From Eubacteriales bacterium (lineage in GTDB: Bacteria; Bacillota; Clostridia; Peptostreptococcales; Anaerovoracaceae), in the NCBI GenBank assembly GCA_028680875.1, contig JAQUJQ010000006.1, positions 1 through 8,643 on the forward strand: a stretch of 8,643 bases of DNA, in the 5' to 3' direction. Below are positions 1-6,439 of this stretch, piece by piece (position 1 is the first letter of the stretch; each line of letters begins with the position of its first letter). The notes beneath the pieces were generated by a model. That model was given only the letters and a program-made list of their open reading frames with translations. It did not search any database and was not told where the DNA came from. The position numbers and the translations under genes were made by a program.

Positions 1-70
1 GGCAAGCAAATCCTTTAGAAGAAAGCTGTCTCATTGCCTGTTCTAAATCGATACCCAATAAATCTATCAT
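1..70 (-). CDS. Unidentified ORF, N-terminal 23 codons only, coupled to frr
   Basis: An ATG at 70-68 overlaps the frr stop codon by one base (TGATG), and the frame stays open to the window edge. The 23 visible residues begin MIDLLGIDLEQAMRQL. A weak GGAAG ribosome binding site lies just upstream inside the end of frr, and the stop/start overlap suggests translational coupling. In most Firmicutes the gene after frr is uppS, whose N-terminus carries an IIMDGNGRWA motif. That motif is not seen here, so this is probably a small separate protein, or uppS lies further on. The pattern 'LLGIDLEQAMRQLSSKGF' loosely resembles the start of a PASTA-type beta-alpha unit, but 23 residues are too few for a family call. 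Function unknown. Confidence 0.5.
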   Translation of the reverse strand, partial: MIDLLGIDLEQAMRQLSSKGFAC

Positions 71-624
71 CAGACTTCCATTATTTCCATTTCCTTCAGA
101 TTGATTATGTCATCAATTTCCTTGATACATACATCTGTTTTTTTCTGTACTTCATTCATTTCTTTCTTCAGGTCATCTTCAGTTAAGCCTCCGCTCTTTT
201 CTTGCTTCTTTAAGCTGTCATTAGCATCCCGCCGCAAGTTTCGAACAGCAATCTTTGCTTCTTCTCCCATTTTTTTTACTGATTTTGTTAACTCTTTCCT
301 TCTCTCTTCGGTAACCTGAGGAATAATAAGGCGTATAACCTTGCCGTCGTTAACCGGATTGATACCTAGATTTGCCAAGTTTAAGGCTTTTTCAATATCC
401 TGAATTGATTTGGGATCAAAAGGAGCAATCATCAATGTCCTGGGATCCGGTGCAGAAATGTTCGAGATGTTTTTAAGAGGTGAGGATACTCCATAATAAT
501 CCATCGTAATGCGATCCAATAAGGCTGGATTGGCTCTGCCGGCTCGCACAGTGTTTAAATCTTCTTTCAATACACTCTTAGTCTTCTCCATTTTTTCCGT
601 AAGAACATTCAGTATTTCACTCAT
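70..624 (-). CDS. frr: Ribosome recycling factor (RRF)
   Basis: This 184-residue protein has the usual RRF length. With EF-G, RRF splits post-termination ribosomes into subunits in the cytoplasm. Conserved blocks are visible: VRAGRANP (residues 26-33) in the first long helix of the three-helix bundle, the small beta domain with DYYG (42-45) and the APFDP region (67-71), then PQVTEERRKEL (102-112) and VRNLRRDAND (128-137). The Arg pair in the last block corresponds to the region essential for ribosome binding. The ATG start has a strong AAGGAGG site 5-10 bases upstream. It lies 25 bases after pyrH, the standard order, and its stop overlaps the start of the next frame. No anomaly seen. Confidence 0.98.
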   Translation of the reverse strand: MSEILNVLTEKMEKTKSVLKEDLNTVRAGRANPALLDRITMDYYGVSSPLKNISNISAPDPRTLMIAPFDPKSIQDIEKALNLANLGINPVNDGKVIRLIIPQVTEERRKELTKSVKKMGEEAKIAVRNLRRDANDSLKKQEKSGGLTEDDLKKEMNEVQKKTDVCIKEIDDIINLKEMEIMEV

Positions 625-649
625 ATCGGTTCCTCCTTTATCCTGTCAC

Positions 650-1354
650 TTACTCAACAATGGTCCCAATTTTTTCACCGCAAACGGCTTTGACAACATT
701 GTCCGGTTTATCCAATCCAAATACATGAATCGGTATTTTATTATCCATACAAAGTGATGCGGCCGTTGAATCCATAACCCCCAAACTTTTATTCAGCAAA
801 TCTCTATGAGATAAATGCTCAAATCGTTTTGCATTTGGATTAAGTTTGGGATCATCATCGTATACGCCATCCACTTTCTTGGCTAAAAGTATAACATCTG
901 CCTCTATTTCTGCTGCCCGTAAAGCTGCAGCTGTGTCTGTCGAAAAAAAAGGATTTCCTGTACCGGCGGCAAAGATGACGGTGATATTCTTTGACAAATG
1001 GCTCATTGCCCGCCGCCTAATATAAGGCTCTGCTACTTCCTTCATTTCAATGGCAGACTGTACTCTTGTGGGGATTCCTATAGATTCAAAAGCGTCTTGA
1101 AGGGCCAAAGAATTAATACAAGTAGCCAACATACCCATATAGTCAGCCGTTGCACGATCCATACTCTTACTGGTTCGTCCTCTCCAAAAATTTCCGCCTC
1201 CGACTACTACGGCAACCTGGACACCCATCTCCATCAGTTTTTTTACTTGTAATGCTACCATGTTGAGCATATTCTCATTCAGTCCAAATTTATTTTCACC
1301 CGCAAGGGCCTCCCCGCTAATCTTCAAAACTACTCGTTTATATTTTGGCTCCAT
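650..1354 (-). CDS. pyrH: UMP kinase (uridylate kinase)
   Basis: This 234-residue protein phosphorylates UMP to UDP with ATP, feeding pyrimidine nucleotide synthesis. It belongs to the amino acid kinase superfamily, which is unrelated to eukaryotic UMP/CMP kinases; the bacterial enzymes form hexamers that typically respond to GTP and UTP. Visible motifs are KISGEAL (11-17, phosphate binding), GGGNFWRG (52-59), DRATADYMGMLAT (66-78), GTGNPFFSTDTAAALRA (131-147, UMP site), VDGVYDDDP (161-169, ATP-side loop) and MDSTA (194-198). The ATG is preceded by an AAAGGGG-type ribosome binding site. A 12-bp hairpin separates it from tsf upstream, so its transcription may be only partly linked to rpsB-tsf. 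Length and motifs are ordinary. Confidence 0.98.
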   Translation of the reverse strand: MEPKYKRVVLKISGEALAGENKFGLNENMLNMVALQVKKLMEMGVQVAVVVGGGNFWRGRTSKSMDRATADYMGMLATCINSLALQDAFESIGIPTRVQSAIEMKEVAEPYIRRRAMSHLSKNITVIFAAGTGNPFFSTDTAAALRAAEIEADVILLAKKVDGVYDDDPKLNPNAKRFEHLSHRDLLNKSLGVMDSTAASLCMDNKIPIHVFGLDKPDNVVKAVCGEKIGTIVE

Positions 1355-1376
1355 AAGTTAATCCCCTTTTTTTTAT

Positions 1377-1414
1377 TATATTGAACAAAAGGACACTATA
1401 GCATAGTGTCCTTT
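1377..1414 (-). terminator. Hairpin between tsf and pyrH, likely partial terminator or processing site
   Basis: The arms at 1388-1399 and 1403-1414 are perfectly complementary: 12 bp, AAAGGACACTAT against ATAGTGTCCTTT, with a 3-base loop. On the minus strand the stem is followed by TTTTGTTC, a short and broken U-run. That fits an attenuating or leaky terminator better than a complete stop, since pyrH and frr downstream show no clear promoter of their own. It could also be an RNA-processing or 3'-end-protection hairpin for the rpsB-tsf message. Confidence 0.7.
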
Positions 1415-1435
1415 CATTATATCACATTTATTTCC

Positions 1436-2350
1436 TTAATTGTTCATCTGTTTTGCAACTTCTTCTGCAAAATTCTCTTCTTCTTTTTCGATACCTTCGC
1501 CAACTTCATATCGAATCATTTCAACAACCTTAATTGTTTTGCCTAATTCTTTAACCGTTTCATCAATGTATTGCTCAACGGTGATGTCTCCGTTCTTAAC
1601 AAACTTTTGGGCTAAAAGACAGATTTCCTTCAATTCTTTATTCATTCGTCCTGTTGCCATCTTTTCAGCAATTTTCTCAGGTTTACCTTCATTTTTTGCC
1701 TGTTGCATATAAATATTAAGTTCACTTTCAATATAAACGGGATCTACATAGGACTCATCAATATATTTAGGATTCATAGAAGCAACCTGCATTGCTAAAT
1801 CCTTACCCAAGACAGAAACCTGTTCTAATGTAGTTTCAGTCTCCAGTCCTACGATAACACCGATTTTGCCCCCACCATGAACGTATCCCACGTAGACTAC
1901 ACCAGGTTTATCACACTTAGTAAACCTTCTGATGCTCATGTTTTCACCAATTTTTGCAATCTTATTGTTCAGGGCATCTTTAATGGTTCCTTCTTCCTTA
2001 TAATTCAAGGCCAGGAATTCATCCATATTAACAGCATTGCCGTTTAACACCATTCCTGCCAAGGTAGATACAAAGTCAATAAACTCTTCATTTTTAGCCA
2101 CAAAATCCGTCTCAGAATTGACTTCAATGGCAGCTGCTTTTTTTCCGTCTTCTGTAAAGGCTAATTGTACCAAACCTTGAGAAGCGACTCTTCCTGCTTT
2201 TTTAGCAGCCTTGGCCAATCCCTTCTCCCGAAGCAATTCGATGGCTTTTTCAATATTTCCGTCTGTTTCCACCAGTACGTTTTTACAATCCATCATCCCT
2301 GCGCCTGTTCTTTCCCGCAGTTCCTTTACCATTCCAGCTGTAACAGCCAT
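1436..2350 (-). CDS. tsf: Elongation factor Ts
   Basis: EF-Ts is the nucleotide exchange factor that releases GDP from EF-Tu in the cytoplasm. The 304 residues are close to the usual 290-300. The N-terminal UBA-like domain (about 1-55) carries VKELRERTGAGMMDCKNVL, and the core contains the hallmark TDFVAKN (81-87), whose Asp-Phe pair inserts into EF-Tu. Two dimerization-type subdomains follow, and the C-terminus is acidic. The ATG has a strong AAGGAGG site 8 bases upstream and lies 23 bases behind rpsB, the near-universal bacterial pairing, so the two are surely cotranscribed. A stable hairpin follows its stop. Confidence 0.98.
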   Translation of the reverse strand: MAVTAGMVKELRERTGAGMMDCKNVLVETDGNIEKAIELLREKGLAKAAKKAGRVASQGLVQLAFTEDGKKAAAIEVNSETDFVAKNEEFIDFVSTLAGMVLNGNAVNMDEFLALNYKEEGTIKDALNNKIAKIGENMSIRRFTKCDKPGVVYVGYVHGGGKIGVIVGLETETTLEQVSVLGKDLAMQVASMNPKYIDESYVDPVYIESELNIYMQQAKNEGKPEKIAEKMATGRMNKELKEICLLAQKFVKNGDITVEQYIDETVKELGKTIKVVEMIRYEVGEGIEKEEENFAEEVAKQMNN

Positions 2351-2373
2351 ATTATAAGCCTCCTTTTTATACC

Positions 2374-3135
2374 TTAACTTTCTGTTTCTTCCGCCTCGTT
2401 TTTATCCTCAGGACTTTCTTTCTCCGCTTCAGGTTCACCTTCATCAAAGGACTCACCCTGGTTGGCTTCGATAACCGCATCAGCCATCCGGCCGGCAATA
2501 AGCTTTACCGCTCGAATAGCATCATCATTGGCAGGAATGATATAGTCCACATCATCCGGATCACAGTTGGTATCCACGACGCCTATAATGGGGATGCCCA
2601 AAATCCGGGCTTCCTTGACAGCGATCTTTTCCTTCTTCGGATCTACGACAAATACAGCACCCGGCATACCTTTCATTTCTTTGATACCGCCCAGGTACTT
2701 TTCCAGCTTATCCGCTTCGGCTCGAAGTTTAAGAACCTCTTTTTTCGTCAACGCCTCGAAAGTGCCGTCGGTCTCCATTTCTCTTATCTCATTTAAGCGG
2801 TTGATACGTAAAGAAATCGTCTTGTAATTGGTTAGCATTCCACCTAACCATCTCTCATTTACATAAAACATCCCACATCGTTTAGCCTCATCCGCGATGG
2901 CCCCTTGAGCCTGCTTTTTGGTGCCAATAAAAAGAATGGGTTTTCCTGATTCTGCCACTTCCTTCATAAACTCATAGGCTTCGTCAATTTTTCTAACGGT
3001 TTTCTGCAAATCGATGATATAGATGCCGTTTCTTTCGGTAAAAATATATGGAGCCATCTTAGGGTTCCATCTTCTGGTCTGGTGCCCGAAATGCACACCT
3101 GCTTCTAGTAGCTGTTTCATTGAAACAATCGCCAT
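2374..3135 (-). CDS. rpsB: 30S ribosomal protein S2
   Basis: S2 joins the 30S subunit late and helps recruit S1-like functions; it sits between the head and body of the subunit. The protein has 253 residues. Signatures visible are EAGVHFGHQTRRWNPKM (11-27), VNERWLGGMLTN (92-103), PGAVFVVDP (158-166) and GIPIIGVVDTNCDPDDVDYI (180-199). The last 30 residues form a Glu/Asp-rich tail, common but variable in length in S2. The ATG is fixed by GGGAGGG 8 bases upstream. A dedicated promoter and a leader of about 120 nt precede it, consistent with autogenous control, which is known for S2 in gammaproteobacteria but not shown here. Confidence 0.98.
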   Translation of the reverse strand: MAIVSMKQLLEAGVHFGHQTRRWNPKMAPYIFTERNGIYIIDLQKTVRKIDEAYEFMKEVAESGKPILFIGTKKQAQGAIADEAKRCGMFYVNERWLGGMLTNYKTISLRINRLNEIREMETDGTFEALTKKEVLKLRAEADKLEKYLGGIKEMKGMPGAVFVVDPKKEKIAVKEARILGIPIIGVVDTNCDPDDVDYIIPANDDAIRAVKLIAGRMADAVIEANQGESFDEGEPEAEKESPEDKNEAEETES

Positions 3136-3258
3136 TTTATATTCCCTCCCGGTTTTATTCCTCCACCCTTTATCTTTTAAACGACCATTGCGGCACCGGT
3201 TTGTAAGTCTCAGGGTGTGTGTATTAATTGGTCTGGCCTTTTTGCTAGAACCGCAAAT
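3136..3258 (-). promoter_or_regulatory. rpsB 5' leader with possible structured regulatory RNA
   Basis: The untranslated leader is about 120 nt and holds several complementary segments, in minus-strand order. TTGCGG (3256-3251) can pair with CCGCAA (3193-3188). GACCA (3233-3229) can pair with TGGTC (3187-3183), crossing the first helix as in a pseudoknot. CACCCT (3217-3212) can pair with AGGGTG (3169-3164). CCGGT (3199-3195) can pair with ACCGG (3153-3149), which abuts the ribosome binding site at 3150-3144. A second purine-rich stretch, GGGTGGAGG (3168-3160), has no start codon behind it and may act as a decoy or standby site. Pairings were found by eye and not folded; a matching Rfam family is not known to me. 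Confidence 0.4.
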
Positions 3259-3287
3259 ACTATACTATATTGTACGGAAAAAAGCAA
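3259..3287 (-). promoter_or_regulatory. Probable sigma-A promoter for rpsB-tsf
   Basis: On the minus strand, -35 TTGCTT (3287-3282), a 17-base spacer and -10 TATAGT (3264-3259) match the housekeeping consensus at four and five of six positions. A second TATAGT overlaps at 3269-3264 but would have a poor spacer. Transcription would start near 3254-3252, giving a leader of roughly 118 nt. The element begins 8 bases after the tcdA stop codon. Confidence 0.6.
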
Positions 3288-3295
3288 GGAAAAAA

Positions 3296-3997
3296 TTACT
3301 TCTGCTCTATCAGATCATGTACAACTTCTGCCGCAATCATCAATCCTGCTGTAGCCGGTGCAAAAGCAATACTTGCCGGTGAAAAATTTCCGGTTTCCGG
3401 ACTTATTTCTCTATATGGTTTTTCCGTTGAAAATAATACCTTAAGCTCTTTTATATCCATTTTAGCTGTTTCTTTACGTATTCGCTTTGCCAGAGGGCAA
3501 GTATGGGTTTTTTTAATATCTGCTATTTTAAAAGATCCCGGATCGTAATGGTTTCCCGTTCCCATAGAACTGATAATGGAAATTCCACGTCTGGATACTT
3601 CCTGAATTAAAAGAAGCTTGGCCGGTACGTCATCAATAGCATCCACGATATAATCCCATTTTTTCGGAAAAAAGCTTTCTAAGTTAACCTCTGTCAACTT
3701 CTCTGCATAATCATCAACCCGGATATTCGGGTTGATATCTTTAATCCGTTCTTTCATAATCAGGGTTTTATGTTTGCCTATGGTGCTGTGAAGAGCTATA
3801 ATCTGACGGTTGATGTTGGTCACATCCACCTGATCATAATCAACAATTCCAATGGTACCGATTCCGACCCGAGCCAATGCCTCAGCTACAAACCCACCGA
3901 CTCCGCCTATTCCAAAAATGATGACTTTTTTCATTTTAATTCGGCCCATTGCATCTTTCCCTAAAAGCATTTCAGTACGATCATACACTGTTGCCAT
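3296..3997 (-). CDS. tcdA: tRNA threonylcarbamoyladenosine dehydratase (TcdA/YgdL type)
   Basis: This E1-like enzyme of the ThiF/MoeB superfamily uses ATP to cyclize t6A37 to ct6A in tRNAs decoding ANN codons. The chosen protein is 233 residues. It shows the Rossmann loop GIGGVG (29-34), the acidic strand end IVDYDQVD (51-58), NINRQ (61-65, nucleotide-site Arg), the ALHSTIGKHK block (68-77) and DAIDDV (119-124), then the CPLAKRIRKE stretch (167-176) typical of TcdA and absent from MoeB/ThiF. There is no CxxC zinc pair or ubiquitin-like partner nearby, which favours TcdA over ThiF. A longer start at 4039 would overlap the ATPase gene by 32 bases; ATG 3997 has GAGAG 7 bases upstream and leaves a 10-base gap. 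It is the last gene of the transporter operon. Confidence 0.88.
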   Translation of the reverse strand: MATVYDRTEMLLGKDAMGRIKMKKVIIFGIGGVGGFVAEALARVGIGTIGIVDYDQVDVTNINRQIIALHSTIGKHKTLIMKERIKDINPNIRVDDYAEKLTEVNLESFFPKKWDYIVDAIDDVPAKLLLIQEVSRRGISIISSMGTGNHYDPGSFKIADIKKTHTCPLAKRIRKETAKMDIKELKVLFSTEKPYREISPETGNFSPASIAFAPATAGLMIAAEVVHDLIEQK

Positions 3998-4002
3998 ATT
4001 AA

Positions 4003-4009
4003 TTCTCTC
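4003..4009 (-). promoter_or_regulatory. Ribosome binding site that decides the tcdA start
   Basis: The minus strand reads GAGAGAA about 7 bases before ATG 3997 and overlaps the ATPase stop codon. This supports the inner start, where homology begins (MATVYDRTEMLLG), over the in-frame ATG at 4039. It is weaker than most sites in the window, so tcdA may depend on coupling to the ATPase gene. Confidence 0.6.
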
Positions 4010-4703
4010 AATTCTTATTATCCATAGATAGGAATGCACGAAGATTTGGATTTTTCGGGTTAACCAGTAACTCTTGAGGAGAACCTTCTTCTACAATTAT
4101 TCCTTGATCCATATAAATAACTCGATCAGAAACCTCCCTGGCAAAACCCATTTCATGGGTTACGATTATCATGGTCATATCTTCCTCCGCCAACTGTTTT
4201 ATTACCTGAAGTACTTCGCTGGTCAATTGAGGGTCCAAGGCAGAAGTCGGCTCATCAAACAACATGATATCAGGTTCCATAGCCAAAGCTCTGGCAATGG
4301 CTACTCTCTGTTTTTGTCCTCCTGACAATTGGCAAGGGTAAACATCCCGTTTATCCATAAGACCAACCTTTTTTAACAGCTCCTCTGCAAACTTAACCAC
4401 TTTGCCTTTTGGTATCTTTTTTACAACAATGGGTGCTTCGATTAAATTTTCCAAAACAGATTTATGAGGAAATAAATTAAAATTCTGAAACACCATTCCA
4501 ATTCGCACATTACATAAAATTTTACCTTCGTCTGCTTGTTCTAAATGGTTCAAACACCTTAACAAGGTACTTTTCCCCGAACCGGAGGAGCCAATCACGG
4601 TAATAACTTCCCCTTTATCTGCTATAAAATTGATACCTTTGAGTACCTCCAGTGTACCAAAACACTTATGCAGGTTTTCGACTCTCAAGATTTCCACGTT
4701 CAT
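4008..4703 (-). CDS. Polar amino acid ABC transporter ATP-binding protein (GlnQ/ArtP/HisP type)
   Basis: This cytoplasmic ATPase powers the permease and lipoprotein encoded just before it. Motifs are Walker A GSSGSGKST (38-46), Q-loop Gln73 in VFQNFNLFPH, signature LSGGQ (126-130), Walker B IMLFDEP (146-152), D-loop SALD (154-157) and switch His183. All catalytic parts are intact and the sequence closely follows the amino acid uptake branch. At 231 residues it is about ten shorter than GlnQ: between LEQADEGKI and RIGMVFQ some 15 residues present in relatives are missing, in frame. The start ATG follows a GGAGGAGGG stretch that overlaps the end of the permease gene region; a GTG two codons later is a possible alternative. 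Substrate cannot be set from the ATPase. Confidence 0.93.
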   Translation of the reverse strand: MNVEILRVENLHKCFGTLEVLKGINFIADKGEVITVIGSSGSGKSTLLRCLNHLEQADEGKILCNVRIGMVFQNFNLFPHKSVLENLIEAPIVVKKIPKGKVVKFAEELLKKVGLMDKRDVYPCQLSGGQKQRVAIARALAMEPDIMLFDEPTSALDPQLTSEVLQVIKQLAEEDMTMIIVTHEMGFAREVSDRVIYMDQGIIVEEGSPQELLVNPKNPNLRAFLSMDNKN

Positions 4704-4712
4704 CCCTCCTCC

Positions 4713-5363
4713 TTAGTTGTCGTAATAAGAATAGTGCTTTTCCAGTTTGCGGAACACTCGAATGATGACAAAGGTAAAGAGCAGATAGATTGCTGCTGCG
4801 ATTAAATACGCATCCACATTGAAATCTCTGGATACTGTAACCTTTGCATTTCTCAGGATTTCAGGAATACTGAGGGCGGCGCAAAGAGCTGTATCTTTAA
4901 TCAAATTGATGGCTTCATTCCCCATTGGCGGTAAAATCCTCTTGATAGCCTGAGGTAGAATAATACGTCGCATTGTTTGAACGTAGCTCATGCCTAAAGC
5001 TTTAGAAGCTTCATACTGCCCTTTTTCGATTGATTGTATGCCTCCTCTAAAGATTTCGGTGAAATAAGCTGCATAATTAAGAACAAATGTTACATAAGCT
5101 GCAGTTAAAGGTTGAAATTCAATACCGAATACAGGTAAACCGAAGTAAGCAAAAAATAGCTGAAGGAGTAATGGGGTTCCTCTGAAAACCCATGTGTATG
5201 CTCCCAAAATCCATTTTAACGGGGGAAATGAAGACAATTTCCCCAGGGCAAATAATATGCCCAGGGGAATTGCAAATATAATTGTAATAAAATAAACTTT
5301 CAAGGTGATGCCGGTTCCTTGCAAAATGAATCCGATTATAGATCCCAGATATTCAAAATCCAC
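4713..5363 (-). CDS. Polar amino acid ABC transporter permease (HisM/GlnP type)
   Basis: This 216-residue integral membrane protein probably works as a homodimer, since only one permease gene is present. Hydrophobic segments are seen at about 10-40, 55-80, 86-105 and 183-204. The cytoplasmic coupling loop that contacts the ATPase is clear: GQYEASKALGMSYVQTMRRI (115-134), followed by ILPQAIKRILPPMGNEAINL (135-154), the standard amino acid permease pattern. WVFRGTPLLLQL (58-69) is another family hallmark. Translation starts at GTG 5363, with AGAGG 8 bases upstream. It lies 16 bases after the lipoprotein gene and 9 bases before the ATPase gene. Confidence 0.94.
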   Translation of the reverse strand: MDFEYLGSIIGFILQGTGITLKVYFITIIFAIPLGILFALGKLSSFPPLKWILGAYTWVFRGTPLLLQLFFAYFGLPVFGIEFQPLTAAYVTFVLNYAAYFTEIFRGGIQSIEKGQYEASKALGMSYVQTMRRIILPQAIKRILPPMGNEAINLIKDTALCAALSIPEILRNAKVTVSRDFNVDAYLIAAAIYLLFTFVIIRVFRKLEKHYSYYDN

Positions 5364-5379
5364 GTTTTTACCTCTATCT

Positions 5380-6246
5380 TTATTCTTCAGCAGTGTCCAG
5401 TTCTTCCTGTGTTATTTTTGCAACATCTCTAATGACGATATTACTGCCAAACCACTCATTTGAAATTGATTCTATGGTACCGTCTTCCATCAATTCATCC
5501 AATGCATTATCGATAGCTTCCCTTAATGCTACAGCACCTTTAGGACAGCCGATCCCGTAATACTCTTCTCCTAAGCCTTCTTCTAAAACTCTATATTTGC
5601 CCGGCTCCTTTGATATAACATATCCAATAAGTATTTTATCTACGGCCACTGCATCCAGCCTATCGCTGACGTCTAAATCCAATAACGCATCCTGATATGT
5701 TTCGAACTCCCTTGTTTCACTTAAGGATTCAAAAAATTGACTGTCTGACTTTATAGCCATGTCCGCTGAACTTTCAACTTGATAGCCTACAATCTTTCCT
5801 GCAAGATCTGCTTTTGTCTGAATTGGTGAATCAGCCTTTACGGCAAGCATAATTTCATTGTTTAAATAAGGCTTGGTGTATTCAACTCCCCTATTTCTTT
5901 TAGCATTTATGGTAAATCCATTCCAAATCACATCAATGCTGCCATTTTTCAGCTCCAGCTCTTTAGTTTCCCAGTTAATGGGTTTTACGACAAGTTCAAC
6001 CCCAAGCTTGTCCGCAACTGCTTTTGCCAGATCAATATCAAACCCTACAACTTCTCCGTTTTTATCACGAAAACCCATAGGGGGAAATCCATCGTCGCAT
6101 CCCAGAACCAGGGTCCCCTTATCCTGAATGGTTGTAAGGGATAAATCTTCATCTGTTGCCGGTGCCTCAGTTTCCGAGCCGCAACCTAATGCAAATACGC
6201 TCACCATCAATAGTAAAATCAGCATAAGGCTTATCTTTTTCCACAT
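5380..6246 (-). CDS. Amino acid ABC transporter substrate-binding lipoprotein (family 3)
   Basis: This 288-residue receptor captures a polar amino acid outside the membrane and passes it to the permease. The N-terminus is a lipoprotein signal: Lys-rich start, hydrophobic run 6-20 and lipobox ALGC with lipidated Cys22, followed by an acidic linker. The bacterial extracellular solute-binding family 3 signature is clear at GFDIDLAKAVADKLGV (68-83). By analogy with GlnH, Arg117 in KRNRG would hold the substrate carboxylate and Asp203 in AVDKI the amino group. The substrate cannot be assigned with confidence; glutamine, arginine or cystine are possible. ATG has GGAGG about 10 bases upstream. It is the first gene of the operon, behind a near-consensus promoter, the usual place for the receptor. 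Confidence 0.93.
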   Translation of the reverse strand: MWKKISLMLILLLMVSVFALGCGSETEAPATDEDLSLTTIQDKGTLVLGCDDGFPPMGFRDKNGEVVGFDIDLAKAVADKLGVELVVKPINWETKELELKNGSIDVIWNGFTINAKRNRGVEYTKPYLNNEIMLAVKADSPIQTKADLAGKIVGYQVESSADMAIKSDSQFFESLSETREFETYQDALLDLDVSDRLDAVAVDKILIGYVISKEPGKYRVLEEGLGEEYYGIGCPKGAVALREAIDNALDELMEDGTIESISNEWFGSNIVIRDVAKITQEELDTAEE

Positions 6247-6307
6247 TTTTAATTATCCTCCTCTTTCTTGTTTTATATCTTTTTTAGATATCCGGGTGAA
6301 TACCCAC

Positions 6308-6346
6308 AAGTGATTATACTTTACTGTGATGAATCTGTAAAGTGAT
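6308..6346. promoter_or_regulatory. Operator-like repeats over the transporter promoter
   Basis: A perfect dyad, ACTTTAC (6318-6324), 12 bases, GTAAAGT (6337-6343), spans from the -10 to the -35. Separately, the heptamer AAGTGAT occurs twice in direct orientation, at 6308-6314 and 6340-6346, 32 bases apart, about three helical turns, flanking the promoter. Such placement suggests a repressor site. The regulator is not identifiable; I could not match it to ArgR, CodY or CymR sites. Part of the dyad comes from the -35 hexamer itself, so chance is possible. Confidence 0.4.
6313..6341 (-). promoter_or_regulatory. Strong sigma-A promoter of the amino acid transporter operon
   Basis: The minus strand has -35 TTTACA (6341-6336), exactly 17 bases, then -10 TATAAT (6318-6313), eleven of twelve consensus positions. 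Transcription would begin near 6306, leaving a leader of about 60 nt. The leader holds only weak hairpins (GGGT/ACCC and ATATCT/AGATAT) and no recognisable riboswitch or T-box. Confidence 0.85.
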
Positions 6347-6376
6347 AATTAAATATTGCAAGAAAGCTCAAACTAT

Positions 6377-6413
6377 AAAAAAGCCAACCTCTTATTAAAT
6401 AAAGGAGTTGGCT
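6377..6413 (-). terminator. Rho-independent terminator of the gmk-rpoZ operon
   Basis: On the minus strand AGCCAAC (6413-6407) pairs with GTTGGCT (6388-6382), extended by a wobble and a few interior pairs, with a loop rich in A and T. It is followed directly by six Ts (6382-6377). It sits 27 bases after the rpoZ stop and just before the transporter promoter, cleanly separating the two operons. The remaining intergenic space (6247-6376) is the transporter promoter and leader. Confidence 0.88.
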
Positions 6414-6439
6414 CCTCGTTTATTATCTGTTTTTTTACT

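Noticed and set aside
1375..1380. Exact TATAAT on the minus strand upstream of pyrH, a possible pyrH promoter
   Set aside because: No acceptable -35 lies 16-18 bases upstream (the 17-base position reads TGCTAT, inside the hairpin), and the start would fall on the ribosome binding site itself.
3230..3245. GGTCTGGCC followed by five Ts on the plus strand, terminator-like
   Set aside because: The stem would be two base pairs only, and no plus-strand gene ends there.
3276..3302. Possible intrinsic terminator just after tcdA (GCAGAAG against CTTGC, then Ts)
   Set aside because: Pairing needs several bulges, so it would be unstable; the T-run is better explained as part of the rpsB promoter region.
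3023..3548. Two plus-strand open frames over the rpsB start and the tcdA 3' end
   Set aside because: They run antisense to clearly homologous genes, have no good ribosome binding site and no recognisable protein pattern.
3998..4039. Fourteen-residue N-terminal extension of tcdA from ATG 4039
   Set aside because: It overlaps the ATPase gene, lacks family-like sequence and has a worse context than ATG 3997.
6270..6306. Riboswitch or T-box in the transporter leader
   Set aside because: The leader is only about 60 nt with two tiny hairpins (4 and 6 bp), and no T-box motif or known aptamer core is visible.
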